From positions 776,713 to 840,712 of the forward strand of contig BDSI01000046.1 in NCBI GenBank assembly GCA_003117195.1: a stretch of 64,000 nucleotides of DNA. The letters run 5' to 3'. A program made the translations under genes and the position numbers. Below are positions 43,810 to 54,027 of the stretch, piece by piece (position 1 is the stretch's first letter; each line of letters opens with the position of its first letter). Source of the stretch: Eudorina sp. 2006-703-Eu-15. Taxonomy: Eukaryota; Chlorophyta; Chlorophyceae; Chlamydomonadales; Volvocaceae. Under the pieces are notes generated by a model that searched no databases, was not told where the DNA came from, and saw nothing but the letters and a program-made list of their open reading frames with translations.

Positions 43810-46800
43810 ATGCGTCGTTCCAGACGTACCTGCGTGCGCATCGCTGCGCCTGCAGCCCTGCTTTTAATTCTTGCTGTAGTAATCCATGCGACAACAAATG
43901 ATATTCACGCACCCGAAACAAGTGCCAGCGCATTACCTGGTATCGATGCGGGCGAAGGCAACGAACCCATGGCGGACGTTGGTGCGCGTGCGGAGAGCCA
44001 AAACGTGGAACGCACCGGCTTTGACAGCACTTTCAACTACACGGCACTGGAATGCAGCCGATATGATCCTACATACACCCAAATCGACAGCGACCTGGAG
44101 GTGGGCCGCAAGCTGGGCATCTCGCTTGCGGCCACCCGTTACATCGCGGCCAAGCTGGGCAGCGTGCCCATGCGGGGAGCCACAGTCGGGTAAGCATAAG
44201 TGGGGTAAGCCGCAGTGGGGTAAGCCGCAGTGGGGTAAGCCGCAGTGGGTTAAGCATCAGTGGGGCAAGCCGCAGTGGGGTAAGCCGCAGTGGGGTAAGC
44301 CGCAGTGGGGTAAGCCGCAGTGGGGTAAGCCGCAGCAACAACCGGAGCGAGGGCGAGGGCGCGAGCAGGGGTAGGGGTGGGGGTGGGGGCGGCGCATTAG
44401 TCCAGTGCCGCGCCTGTGCAGCTGCCGTGTGGTGTCAGTCAGCCCAGTTCACTGCCAACCGAGCCCGTCGGGGGGTTTGGGGTGGGGGGTGGGGAGCGGC
44501 GCGTCCGATGGCCGGATTTGACGGCTGCCGTCTTGGGGTGTCCGCGGCCCCAGGGACCTAGGGCCTTCTGGCTTGTGTTTCGCAGCGTTGTCCTGGAGCC
44601 CCCTCGTTTAAAAAACGGTCATACGCCTCTGCAACCCCTCCCCTCGGCGCCACTATGCTGATGCACACACACGGCACGGCACCCCTTCGCCCTTGGCCTC
44701 CTTGTATCTGTCCCCGGCCCCCCTGGGTCTTCCTCCCCACTCCCATCAACCCCCTAACCCCCACCCTCCACCCAACCCACTCCACCGCCTCCTCCCCCCG
44801 CCCGCCTCCCGCCTCCCCCCCCCCTGGGTCTCCCACCCTCCACCCAACCCACTCCACCGCCTCCTCCCCCCGCCCGCCTCCCGCCTCCCGCCGCCCCCCA
44901 ACCCCGCAGCTTCTTCGGCGGCCGCGCCTACCTGCTCACCCCCACCGACTTCCCGCAGCTGAGCCACCACGCCGCCCTGCACGTGGCGTACATGCGCATG
45001 CTGCTGCACCTGGAGGACTGCTTCGGGGGCCACCTGCCGGATGTGGCCTTCGTGCTCACCACCTCAGACACACCGCGATATGTGAGAGGACGGGGGGGGT
45101 TAAAGGGCCACCCCGGGAAGGTGGTGGTGGCGGGGTAAGGCCGGGAGGGCAAGGGGGGAAGGGCCGGGAGGGAAAGGAGGGGGGGGAGGGAGGGTAGGGG
45201 CGGTAGCAGGGAGGGAAAGGGGGGGAGCGCCTTAAGGAAAGGAAAGGTTGGGGACCCCATCCGGCACGACGAGCGGGTCGCTAAGCGCCTTCATTGGTCG
45301 CGGGCAAGGGGATGGGGGATGGGGTGGGTGGGGAGCGGGGGGTTGCGCCATCCGCCGCGCACCCCAAGCCCACGTCCGGGGGGCTCTCACTGTGGGCGGC
45401 GCCGGGACATGGGGTGCTGTACGGGTCGGGGGACCCGAACAGGTTGTGCCTCTCACGGGGTTGCCCCCCTCCCTCTCTCTCTCTCTAGCGGTTTTGGAGC
45501 TGGCGGGGGCTTCACACCCCACCGCCCTGAGGGGACGCATCGCCGCATCTCCGTGTGTGTGGGAGGGAGGAGGCATTGCTGCGGGGACTCCACACTCCAA
45601 GGGGGGAACTCCAAGGGGGACTCCACGGGGGAACTACAGGGGGAGACCCCCAACGGCACTGCGCCCGCTTCTCGTCCCCCGGCTCGCTGTACCCTTCTTC
45701 CCCAACCCCGCACTCCCCCACCCCCACCCCACCCCCCCACCCCTGCCAAACGGACAGGTGTCGCCCCTCAAGGTGAACGCCAGCAGCCCCCGCTCCGAGC
45801 TGCGTCACTACCCGCCCGACCTGGAGCCGGGGCCCTATCCGGTGACGGGCATCGGCAAGAGCGACTTCTTCCCTGACCTGCTGCTCGTACCCAACTTCCA
45901 CTTCCACATGAGGTAGGGGCGGAGCCGGGGGGGGGCGGGGGGGCGGGGGGGAGAGGGGTGGACGGGGCCAGGGGGCGGGGCCAGGGGGCGGGGGCCAGGG
46001 GGCAGGGGCCATGGGGCGGGGGGCAGGGGGCAGGGGACGGGAGGGGAGCGGGGGGTTCGCTGTCTTGGCATCATCGACACTAGGGGGGGAGTAGGGGGAT
46101 ATAGGGCATTGGTAGACATATTCAAACTGCGCTGCTGTCAGAGCAAACGGGGGGAGTAGGGGGAGGGGGGACCCGGGGGTGGAGTGTGGAGGGCAGGGGC
46201 TCGGGAGGGGGCGGCAGGCAGGGGGCCGGGAGGGGCCCTGGTGGACCTCCTTTCAAGGGGGAAGGGCCCGCCTCCCCCCACTCCCCTAAGTGCGGAGGAG
46301 CGGTGGATGCCAGGGCGTACCCTCCACGTTCCACTGCAATACGGTTCTGGTTGGGACGGCGTGTGGGCGGTGGATACGGATCCGGCGACATTCCTTTGAC
46401 GACCTGGGCAACAGCTCCGGTACGGCGAAGGCTGGCGGAACGGACGAGAGCGTGGGACGGACAGCTAATGGCGGAGCAGCGGCTGACAGCCCAAGGGGGG
46501 GGATATGGATTGGGGAACCGATACGTGGCAGGGGGGGGGCGGGTGCCGCCTCTTAGGGCCCCCTGAGTTTCCTGATCCGGACTGCTGCGCTTCGCCGTCC
46601 GGTCGTACAGGCTGTACGACCAGACGTTCCTGGCGGCTATCCCCGAGTTCAACGAGGTGGCCTGGAGGCAGCGCAAACCCGTGCTGTTCGGCAGGTTCAG
46701 GTGCGGGAAGGGGGGGAGGGGCGGGGGGCGGGGCGGAGCGGAGCAGGGGGATACGGGACGGGGGTAGGCCGTAACGACGCACTGCACGCTGGAGGAGGGG

Positions 46801-49800
46801 AGGGGAGGGTATAGGAAATTGGTATTCATGGGGGGGGAGGGAGGGGGGAAGCGGGGGGGAGGGGGGCAGTTACTCCGTAGGGCCGCCCAGAAGGTCCGGG
46901 CCGCCGCTGCCGAGGTGGGGTTGGATGGGGCAGGGGTTGAAGGGGTTGAAGGGATTGCAGGGCAAGGGGTGGGGCGCGGGAAGTGGAGCTCTGGCCCCTG
47001 TGAGGGGAGGTGGGCGCGGGGTGGGGCCTGGGGCGGCCAGCGGGGTCATCGGGGGAGGATCTGGAGGGAGCCCGGGGATGGGGACTGCGGTGGCGCAAAG
47101 GCACCGCACTTCCTCCGCATTCCCCCCCTCCCCCCCACACACACATACACACCTCCTCCTCTGCCCGTCCTCCCCTCCTCTCTGATGTGCAACGTGGCGA
47201 CCCGTGGGTCGCATCCACATCCACATCCACATCCACATCCACATCCACATCCACATCCACATCCACATCCACATCCACATCCACATCCACATCCACATCC
47301 ACATCCACATCCACATCCACATCCACATCCACATCCACATCCACATCCACATCCACATCCACATCCACATCCACATCCACATCCACATCCACATCCACAT
47401 CCACATCCACATCCACATCCACATCCACATCCACATCCACATCCATCGCCTGCCCTCAACTCGCACCCCGGGCACGACTCCGACCTTGCCAACACACACC
47501 AACTCCACGCACCGTCAATGATACCAACAATCCCTCTCCATCCATCCCCCCCTCCCGCTTTGGCCCCCCTCCCCCCCTCCCCTCCTTTGCCACAGCCACT
47601 ACCGCACCAACCGGGTGTCAGATGACGTCTTCACGTACAAGACCGGCAGCAACGGCCGTCGGATCTGCTACAAGGGCAACAAGACCTGCCCATTCAGGGA
47701 CTACTTCATATCCAAGATTGCGCCGCAGGTACGGCAGCGTACGGCGCACGGCACGCCCGATTGCGCTCTGCGGGTGACGAGCGTGTGTGTGGGGGGGGGG
47801 GCCCGTTTTGGGGGTTCAACTGAATCAAGGAATAAACCCGAGACCCGGTGGGGTGGGGGTTTTGGGGGCGTGTCGGTGCGCGTCGAGACCTGGAGGTACC
47901 TACCGCACATCCGGCGGGTGGGTGGGCGCATCACTCGGTGCGCCCTACCGCTCGGTGTGCCCTGATCGGCCGGCTCCTCCCGCCACCCGCGGATGTGTCT
48001 ACCCGTTTCCTATACCCATCTGCTCGCCGGGTGGTGGACCTCCGCCCGAGGGTCCGTCCCTGGGATACTCGAGAGCCCCGCGCCCGGGTTCCAACCCCAA
48101 CGCCCCGCTCCCGGTTTCGTTGCTGGGTTTTCACCCCCGCTCCATCCCCCCACACACACACACCCCACCTCGTATGCCACTCAAGACGGCAAAACCGCGG
48201 CAAGTCACCCAGTGCTCCAACACACCCACCCCTTGTTCGTGCCGGCCCCCCCTACCGCCCGCCCCCCACAGGACCCGTCCCGCATGGACGTGTCCTTCGT
48301 CGGGCGCATCTCCATGCAAGCCCACGCCCGCTTCAAGTACCTGGCGCACCTGGACGGCCAGGGGTGAGGGGCGGGGGGGCCTAGAGGGGGGGACGGGGGG
48401 ATTTGGGGGGATGTTTGGGGGGATGTTTGGAGATAATAAGGGGGGGCGCAAAGAAGCTGAGGAGGGAAACAGCAGGGTAAGTGATGAGGAGATAAGCGGG
48501 GGGCGAAAGGGCCCGGCGTGCGGATGGGGAAGCCGCGAGCCGCGATACGTTTGTGTGTGGTGTGGGTGGAGTGCCCGCCGGGGGGAGGGGAAGGGGGTGT
48601 GGAGGAGGAAGAGGGGGGCGGGCCGGGGGCCGGGGGGCGGGGCCATGAAGACCCCGGACCGGGGCCTGGCACCCAGGCCCGGCCCCGTCACCCGCACCCA
48701 ACCCAATCTAGTTCCCTGCCCACACCCATGCCTTACCTGCCCCCCCGCAGGATCTGAGCCTAGCGGTCGTTGGAATCTCAACCACCACCTGTACCTCCGT
48801 ACGTCAACCCCGCAAGCCCGCAGCCCCCCTACAATTTCCTATACCCCCCCTCCTCTACCCTCGCCCCCACTCTACCTTGCCCCTCCACCCCCACCCCCCA
48901 ACCCCCCCTTCCTGTTCCCCCGTCAGGATCTCCTCCCGCCTGGAGCAGCTGCTCCCTCTGGGCAGCCTGGTGTTCAGACAGGCCTCGGGGTACTACGCCT
49001 ACTACTACCGCAGGTTGGGGTGGGGTTGGGGGTGGGGATGGGGGTTGGGGGTTGGGGGTTGGGGGTTGGGGTTGGGGGTTGGGGGTGGGGGTGGGGGTGG
49101 GGTGGGGGTGGGGGTGGGGGTGGGGGTGGGGGTGGGGGTGGGGGTGGGGGTGGGGTGGGGGTGGGGGTGGGGGTTATCCGTCCCCTCACACCAGCCGCCT
49201 CGGTGCCACGGAACCCCACTTCGCCAGTTGTACATGCCGTACGTGTCTCCTCACATGCCGTACTAACTACACCCCCCTCCGCCTCCTCAGCCTGTTGCGG
49301 CACCGCGAGAACCTGGTGGAGTTCTGGCGGGGGGAGCCGGGCAGCGGCCCCGAGGACGTGCTGGCGGAGCTGGACTGGGCGGCGGCGTACGACGAGGAGG
49401 CGGCGGCGGTGGCGGCGGCGGGGCAGCGCCTAGCGGCCACCTACCTGACGGGCAACGGCCGGACATGCTACTGGTACAGGTGAGGCAGGGGGGGCCCAAA
49501 GGGGGAGGGAAGGGGGGGCTGGGGGCCCCACTGCGGCCCGGGAGGGTTTGAACCAGGCCGTCGTGGGGGAGGAAACTCAAAGGGTGTATGTGTATATGTG
49601 TGGTGGTGGTGGGCGGGGGGCAGGTGGAAGGGCGCCCACTTGCCCTGGCAGCAGCGCAGTATGATAATGTCTACCAATACACCCACCCATGCCCAACCCC
49701 TTAAACCCCCCGCCCCTTCATGTCAATAAAGACAGCGAAACGCAACGTCTTACTCCCCCCTGCAGGCTCCTGCACGGCCTCCGTACCGCCCTGTCGTACA

Positions 49801-49913
49801 CCCCCTCCCTGTCGGACTGGCCGGAAGCCCAACCGCTGCGGACCGTGATCGAGGAGCAGCTGCCCGCCACCCCGACCGGGAAGGAGCTGTACGACAGGCC
49901 TTGGGCGCCGTGA
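43810..49913 (+). CDS. GT90 (CAP10/POGLUT-like) glycosyltransferase
   Basis: Nine exons: 43810-44189, 44910-45081, 45758-45912, 46611-46700, 47596-47728, 48272-48363, 48927-49013, 49291-49479, 49766-49913. Phases close; 1446 nt, 481 aa, a normal length for the family. The N-terminus is a type II signal anchor (RRSRRTCVRIAAPAALLLIL), so a Golgi or ER lumenal location is likely. Family landmarks in order are HLPDVAFVLTTSDTPRY, DLLLVPNFHFHMR, FNEVAWRQRKPVLFGRF, HYRTNR, FKYLAHLDGQGISSRLEQLL and PLGSLVFRQASGYYAYYYR. They match the C-terminal DG...S.R...LL..GS.V...S pattern of O-glucosyl/xylosyltransferases. The usual HYVP-like segment after this is replaced by LRHRENLVEFW. The last 50 residues are short of the family's KDEL-type tail. 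Substrate is unknown. Intron 1 and intron 7 donors are embedded in tandem arrays. Confidence 0.88.
44190..44335 (+). repeat. 15-bp minisatellite of splice donors at the start of GT90 intron 1
   Basis: Ten units of GTAAGCCGCAGTGGG, beginning at the first base of the intron. Eight units keep GTAAGC exactly (44190, 44205, 44220, 44235, 44280, 44295, 44310, 44325), one has TTAAGC (44250) and one GCAAGC (44265). Each also carries CAG. Confidence 0.93.
44752..44909 (+). repeat. Duplicated polypyrimidine tract before GT90 exon 2
   Basis: A block containing CCAACCCACTCCACCGCC followed by CTCC/CGCC runs occurs twice in tandem (about 68 bp), right up to the CCCCGCAG acceptor of exon 2. Confidence 0.8.
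47213..47444. repeat. (CCACAT)n hexamer array in GT90 intron 4
   Basis: About 38 nearly perfect copies. Open in all frames because the unit has no stop, giving His-Pro, Asp-Val or similar dipeptides; it lies between two clean splice junctions and is not coding. Confidence 0.95.
49014..49176 (+). repeat. GGGGT/GGGGGTT array at the GT90 intron 7 donor
   Basis: The donor GTTGGGG is the first unit of about 160 bp of G4-5T and G5T2 repeats on the sense strand. The G runs are dense enough for G-quadruplex formation. Confidence 0.9.
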
Positions 49914-52130
49914 CGCGGTTCTATGAGTCTGTATTGGGAGCGGCACCTACCAGCGGAGGCCCCCTTCGCTGGGTGTGTGGGGGGCCCCAGGGGAAGGGGG
50001 AGGGGGGAGGGGGAGGGGGGGAGGGCCCGGTAGCTACATCCCTCCGGAGGTGCGGGGGCCGTTGCCACGCAGCCGCGTTCCGATGGGGAGGTTGGTGTGA
50101 GCTGGACCTGGACCTGGACCTGGACCTGGACCTGGACCTGGACCTGGACCTGGACCTGGACCTGGACCTGGACCTGGACCTGGACCTGGACCTGGACCTG
50201 GACCTGGACCTGGACCTGGACCTGGACCTGGACCTGGACCTGGACCTGGACCTGGACCTGGACCTGGACCTGGACCTGGACCTGGACCTGGACCTGGACC
50301 TGGACCTGGACCTGGACCCCGATGGGAACCACTGTGTAGTAGACCTGGACCTGGACCTGGACCGTCGCACATGGGCCGTCGCATACGGGCTTCCATAGCA
50401 GTGGTGGCGCGCGGCGTCCGATTACGGCAGTGGCATGCGCGCGTGTCATTGGCTTCGGCCGCGGGTGGGGGGAACAGACCCACCGAAGGCCCAGCGACCA
50501 AAAGGGACGACGTGAGCTGGGGTTGCGGGTACGGGCGAGTACGGGTACGAGTACGGGTACGGGTACGGGTACGGCCGATGATCGGCAACGAGGGCGGACA
50601 GTCGGGTATTTCACCGGCGACGACGGAGCGCCGACCTCCAGGAGGAGGAGGAGGAGGGGGAGGAGGGGAAGGAGGAACCACCCCGAGTTGGGAGCGACGC
50701 AGCCCTCGGTCACTGCGACTCGGAGCCGACATAGCCTTGGAGGGAGGGGAGGATGGGGAGGGGAGGGGAATGCGGGGAGATGGTGCTCGAAGGAGTGATT
50801 TAGTGGGGGGTGTCCACTGACCGTGCAGCAACTGTACGGCGGCCCTGGAGAAAGGACTGCTTGAGCAAGCGGGGTAGGGCCCCCCCTCCAGCATGGCCGC
50901 GATATCGCCAGATACGGTAGGGGCGGTGCAAGCCGCCGGGGGCTGTCAGCGTGTTGCCGCATGCGGAGGAGTGATGGAAGAAGTGGTCATGGCAGCAGGG
51001 TTATAGGGGGGAGGGGAGGGGAGTTGTTGCCGCTGCGACGACGCGGTCGTGCATTGCACTTTGCACCTGGCGGGAAGCGCTCGAGTGGATTTGATTGGGG
51101 CGTTGCGACGACGACGGGCTGTTGCGGCACAGGGGGCGAGAGGCGGTACGTCCGGACATCCTCCGGGTGTGACCGTGTGTCCAGCTGATAATCGGGCCTC
51201 TCACGATGTCACGAATCACGTGGGTGCCGGTGCCGACGACCAGGGTGGCAGGGCGATTGCAGTTCGGGAGGCGGATGTTGCCCTTCGGATGTTTCCCTGG
51301 CGCGGGCTGGCTGCCGGGTAGTATGCCACTCCGGTCAGGACCGCCGCCACGAGCTCGAGTGCCCGACCTGACGCAACCTCTGATCGGTCGTCAACAGTGT
51401 GGCTTGAGGAGCTCCTCCGTCCACCGGTTCGCACACACAGACTACCGCAGCATCCCCCCTCCAGACAAACGTTTAGGGGTGATACCACGGAACCCGGTTC
51501 GCGGCCTGGCCCCTGCTGGCACCAAGTCCCCGAAGCACTGTGGGCGCACAATGCCGGGACTCTCCAGCGGGCGGAATCGAAGGTGCGGCCAACCCCAGGG
51601 CAACAACCTGCCAATGTGCCAAAGTGGCACTGCCGTTACCCCATTTGAGACAAGCGCATCCGAACAACACATGTACACCGCGGAGATCTCAGGCAGGGAT
51701 CCCGGCCCAGGCAGGCGCCGCCGTGTCAAGTTTGCTCCTCGGGCCGTTCCTCGCCGTGGCGCCGAGCCAGGAAAGCTGCCGTATCATGATGCATTCAAAA
51801 CGTGCCGTCCAGCGCATCCGCGCCCCCGCCTCGTCCCGTCCCATCTGGTCTGGTCTGGTCTCGTCCGACCCCCACATGGCGCAGCACCCGCTCCAACACC
51901 GCCCGATATCCCGTTCGTTCGATGCCTCGTCGGAGCCGCACTCCTCGGCCGCGGCATCCTTCCTAGTTGGCGGGACCCACATGGCGGATTCTGAGCCACA
52001 CCAACCTAGTTCCATCTCCCCACGTGCCGTTACCGTACAATCCCCTGGCCCCCACCACAAAACATTTCTTTCCCTTGGCTCAGCAGCGTCATTGCGCGAC
52101 ACCACCACACAGCCACCACCACCGCCGTGC
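49914..52130. other. Intergenic, with hexamer repeats
   Basis: Holds the 3' UTR of GT90 and the (GGACCT)n array. Open frames at 51206-51994 and 51540-52241 show no domain. No TGTAA near the GT90 stop was seen. Confidence 0.5.
50100..50317. repeat. (GGACCT)n hexamer array
   Basis: About 36 copies, with three further units at about 50,340-50,359. It starts 187 bp after the GT90 stop codon, so it may lie in the 3' UTR. Confidence 0.95.
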
Positions 52131-52135
52131 TTACA
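52131..52135 (-). terminator. TGTAA polyadenylation signal of the four-cysteine membrane protein gene
   Basis: TGTAA on the minus strand, about 153 nt beyond the stop at 52288. Confidence 0.55.
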
Positions 52136-52287
52136 ACACACCGTCACCGCGCCGCCACCCGCATACGACTCTCTTGTCGTACCCATTGCTTGCGGCGCAC
52201 GGGCGCACATGACTAACTCACACACTGATCTTACGGGGTAGAGACCTTGTGAAACCCCTGCACTGCAGGCCCCGCCGTGCCATCCCC

Positions 52288-53655
52288 TCACCCCGCCTTG
52301 CTCTGGCCGCCCCGCTTGGCCGGGCAGTTCGCCTGCTGGCAGGTGCCCGGCTCAAACACACCGCCGCACTCCTCGCATAGGCCCAGCTGCCGCCGCTGCG
52401 CCTTGGCCACCACCACGTCCACCTGGCGTGCGCTTACCACGGCGGCCAGCATGACGCCCTGGGGCAGACCAGAGACCCGACCGCAGAAGAGACCGGAAGA
52501 AGCGCAGCCGCACAGTCCGGTTTCAGCGACCGTGGGAGGGATGGGGCAGGGAAGTGGAGGCGAGGGAATGGCAGGTACCAGGGTGGCTATCTTATTTTTG
52601 GGAGTATCTACGGCCAGAGATACACCTGGCTTCGAAACGCTGAAAGTATCTGTCTATGGGGAGATATTTCCAACTGGAAACGGCCCTATGTATCTACAGA
52701 GGGCATCGGACAGGGCGCAACATTGATGGAAAACTTCCACGAACCGAACCCATAAGTGCAACACCTAGCCATAGATGACTGCAGACGGCGAGAACCGACC
52801 CCGGGTGGGAGATATCGGGGACCCCATCACTCGTCCGAGTATATGTCAACGGGAAGATATCATGTCCCACACGAGGGGTCAAAGTATCTTAAACTCGATG
52901 TTTTGGCAGGCCAAAAGTATCTAAAATTTCAGAAGTTTTTCGGCCGAATAGATAATTTATATCTTAAGATAGCCACCCTGGCAGGTACGGTAATGGGGGA
53001 GAAGGTGCGATGGGATCGCGCTGGGTTGTGGGCTACCGGCATGTATGCGGCGGCTGTGTGTTGCCTTGGGAGCAGCTGGAAGCAGCCTCGTGGAGATGAT
53101 TGAGAGAGAGACTGATAGTTTGTTGACCAAGTGCGGGGGCGGATGGCAGACATGGGGAGGGGTGGCACAATTATAAGCAACGTAACCAGTCGGCAGGAAC
53201 CGCACGGCGGGTAGTCCTGCAAGCTGCCAGGACAGCTTGCAGTGGCAAGAGGGACGCCTTCAGGGGCTCGTTGAGTGCTCTTACCCCGAACACAAGCCCT
53301 GCAATCTGATCAAGTGTCCAGGCGGGCATGGCGTCCATAGCGCCCGCCCGGGCAACCCACGACGGACCCGACGCGTCCGCGAATGGCGATGCGGACTGAA
53401 TTCCTCTCATGTGCCTGTCAGCACACCCCCTGTTACATGGAGTTTGAAGGATCAGTACAAACAAACCTTCGTTGGGCACGCGCACAACCATGCAGTACGC
53501 GGTACAATTGCATGCGTTTCAAGCGCACACCTTTTAAATGAGTGCTGGGACACGCAAGCTGTTGTTTGACTCTGTCGATTACTGAACACGGCATTTAATC
53601 GTGTGCTTGGCAGCGTTCCACTGCAAGGCGAACAACGCCAAAGTGACTTCTCCAT
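52288..53655 (-). CDS. Small membrane protein with CxxC/CxxxxC tail, probably organelle-targeted
   Basis: Three exons on the minus strand: 53655-53531, 53414-53285, 52458-52288; phases 2 then 0; 426 nt, 141 aa. The start is in GCCATGG. The first ~42 residues are rich in Ser, Thr and Arg with one acid, like a transit peptide. A hydrophobic stretch DQIAGLVFGGVMLAAVVSAR spans the exon 2/3 junction. A basic helix AKAQRRQLGL follows, then CEECGGVFEPGTCQQANCP, a four-cysteine tail that could bind zinc. Small thylakoid zinc-finger proteins (BSD2, LQY1, FIP) have a comparable size and layout, but I see no firm homology to any one. Intron 2 contains a 404-bp MITE. Confidence 0.7.
52578..52981. mobile_element. 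MITE with 17-bp perfect terminal inverted repeats
   Basis: CCAGGGTGGCTATCTTA at 52578-52594 is exactly inverted at 52965-52981. CAGGTA flanks both ends (52572-52577 and 52982-52987) as a target duplication of 6 bp, possibly 8 if two TIR bases are counted. The inside is AT-rich with many GTATCT subterminal motifs and no ORF. It sits wholly in intron 2 of the four-cysteine protein gene. Confidence 0.9.
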
Positions 53656-54027
53656 GGCTGCGCCGCACTTTGAAGCCTTTCCAAACAACAACTCTAGGCG
53701 ATTCCAATTTTCAGCTGAGATCGTCGCTATGACTTTGAGGCTTTCGCTTTACGGCGTGTGTACGACCCTAGCTCGTGGGCTGTTTCACGGGCTGTCACAC
53801 TGTTGGTTTTAAGTCTTGGTTGGTATGGCTTATGCTGCTATGTAGGCCGCTTGCGGCCAGTCATCTACCAAATGCCCCACGTTATTCCTACTCAACATCG
53901 CCCACCTTTGACCTGTTGACTTACGCTTTTAGTTATGACAGAGCGAGCTGACGAGATCAACATTCTTATTTATCCTTTGTGGACGATCCGACGGACAGCT
54001 TTTGCAGCGTGAGGGACACCGTCGTTA
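53656..54027. promoter_or_regulatory. Divergent promoter region (four-cysteine protein / coiled-coil protein)
   Basis: 372 bp between head-to-head start codons, AT-richer than the coding flanks. No specific motif assigned. Confidence 0.45.

Noticed and set aside
44190..44371. Reading the 15-bp array as a Trp-Gly-Lys-Pro-Gln repeat protein
   Set aside because: That frame is not the frame of exon 1, which meets TAA in the first unit; donor motifs explain the array better.
45489..45580. An extra GT90 exon after the CTCTCTAG acceptor
   Set aside because: The required frame reaches TGA after 13 codons with no donor before it, and joining exon 2 directly to exon 3 keeps phase.
47010..47777. Long ORFs through the CCACAT array encoding Thr-Ser, His-Pro or Asp-Val repeats
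   Set aside because: The unit has no stop in any frame, and the array lies between two in-phase splice junctions of the GT90 gene.
49901..50398. ORFs through the GGACCT array encoding Leu-Asp, Gly-Pro or Trp-Thr repeats
   Set aside because: Same reason: a stop-free hexamer downstream of a clear stop codon.
51206..52241. Two overlapping plus-strand ORFs of 262 and 233 codons
   Set aside because: They overlap each other and an antisense frame, and show no recognisable motif.
53217..53242. A 10-bp perfect hairpin (CTGCAAGCTG / CAGCTTGCAG) as a regulatory RNA element
   Set aside because: It is inside an intron, has no second copy or conserved context, and a short perfect hairpin is expected now and then by chance.
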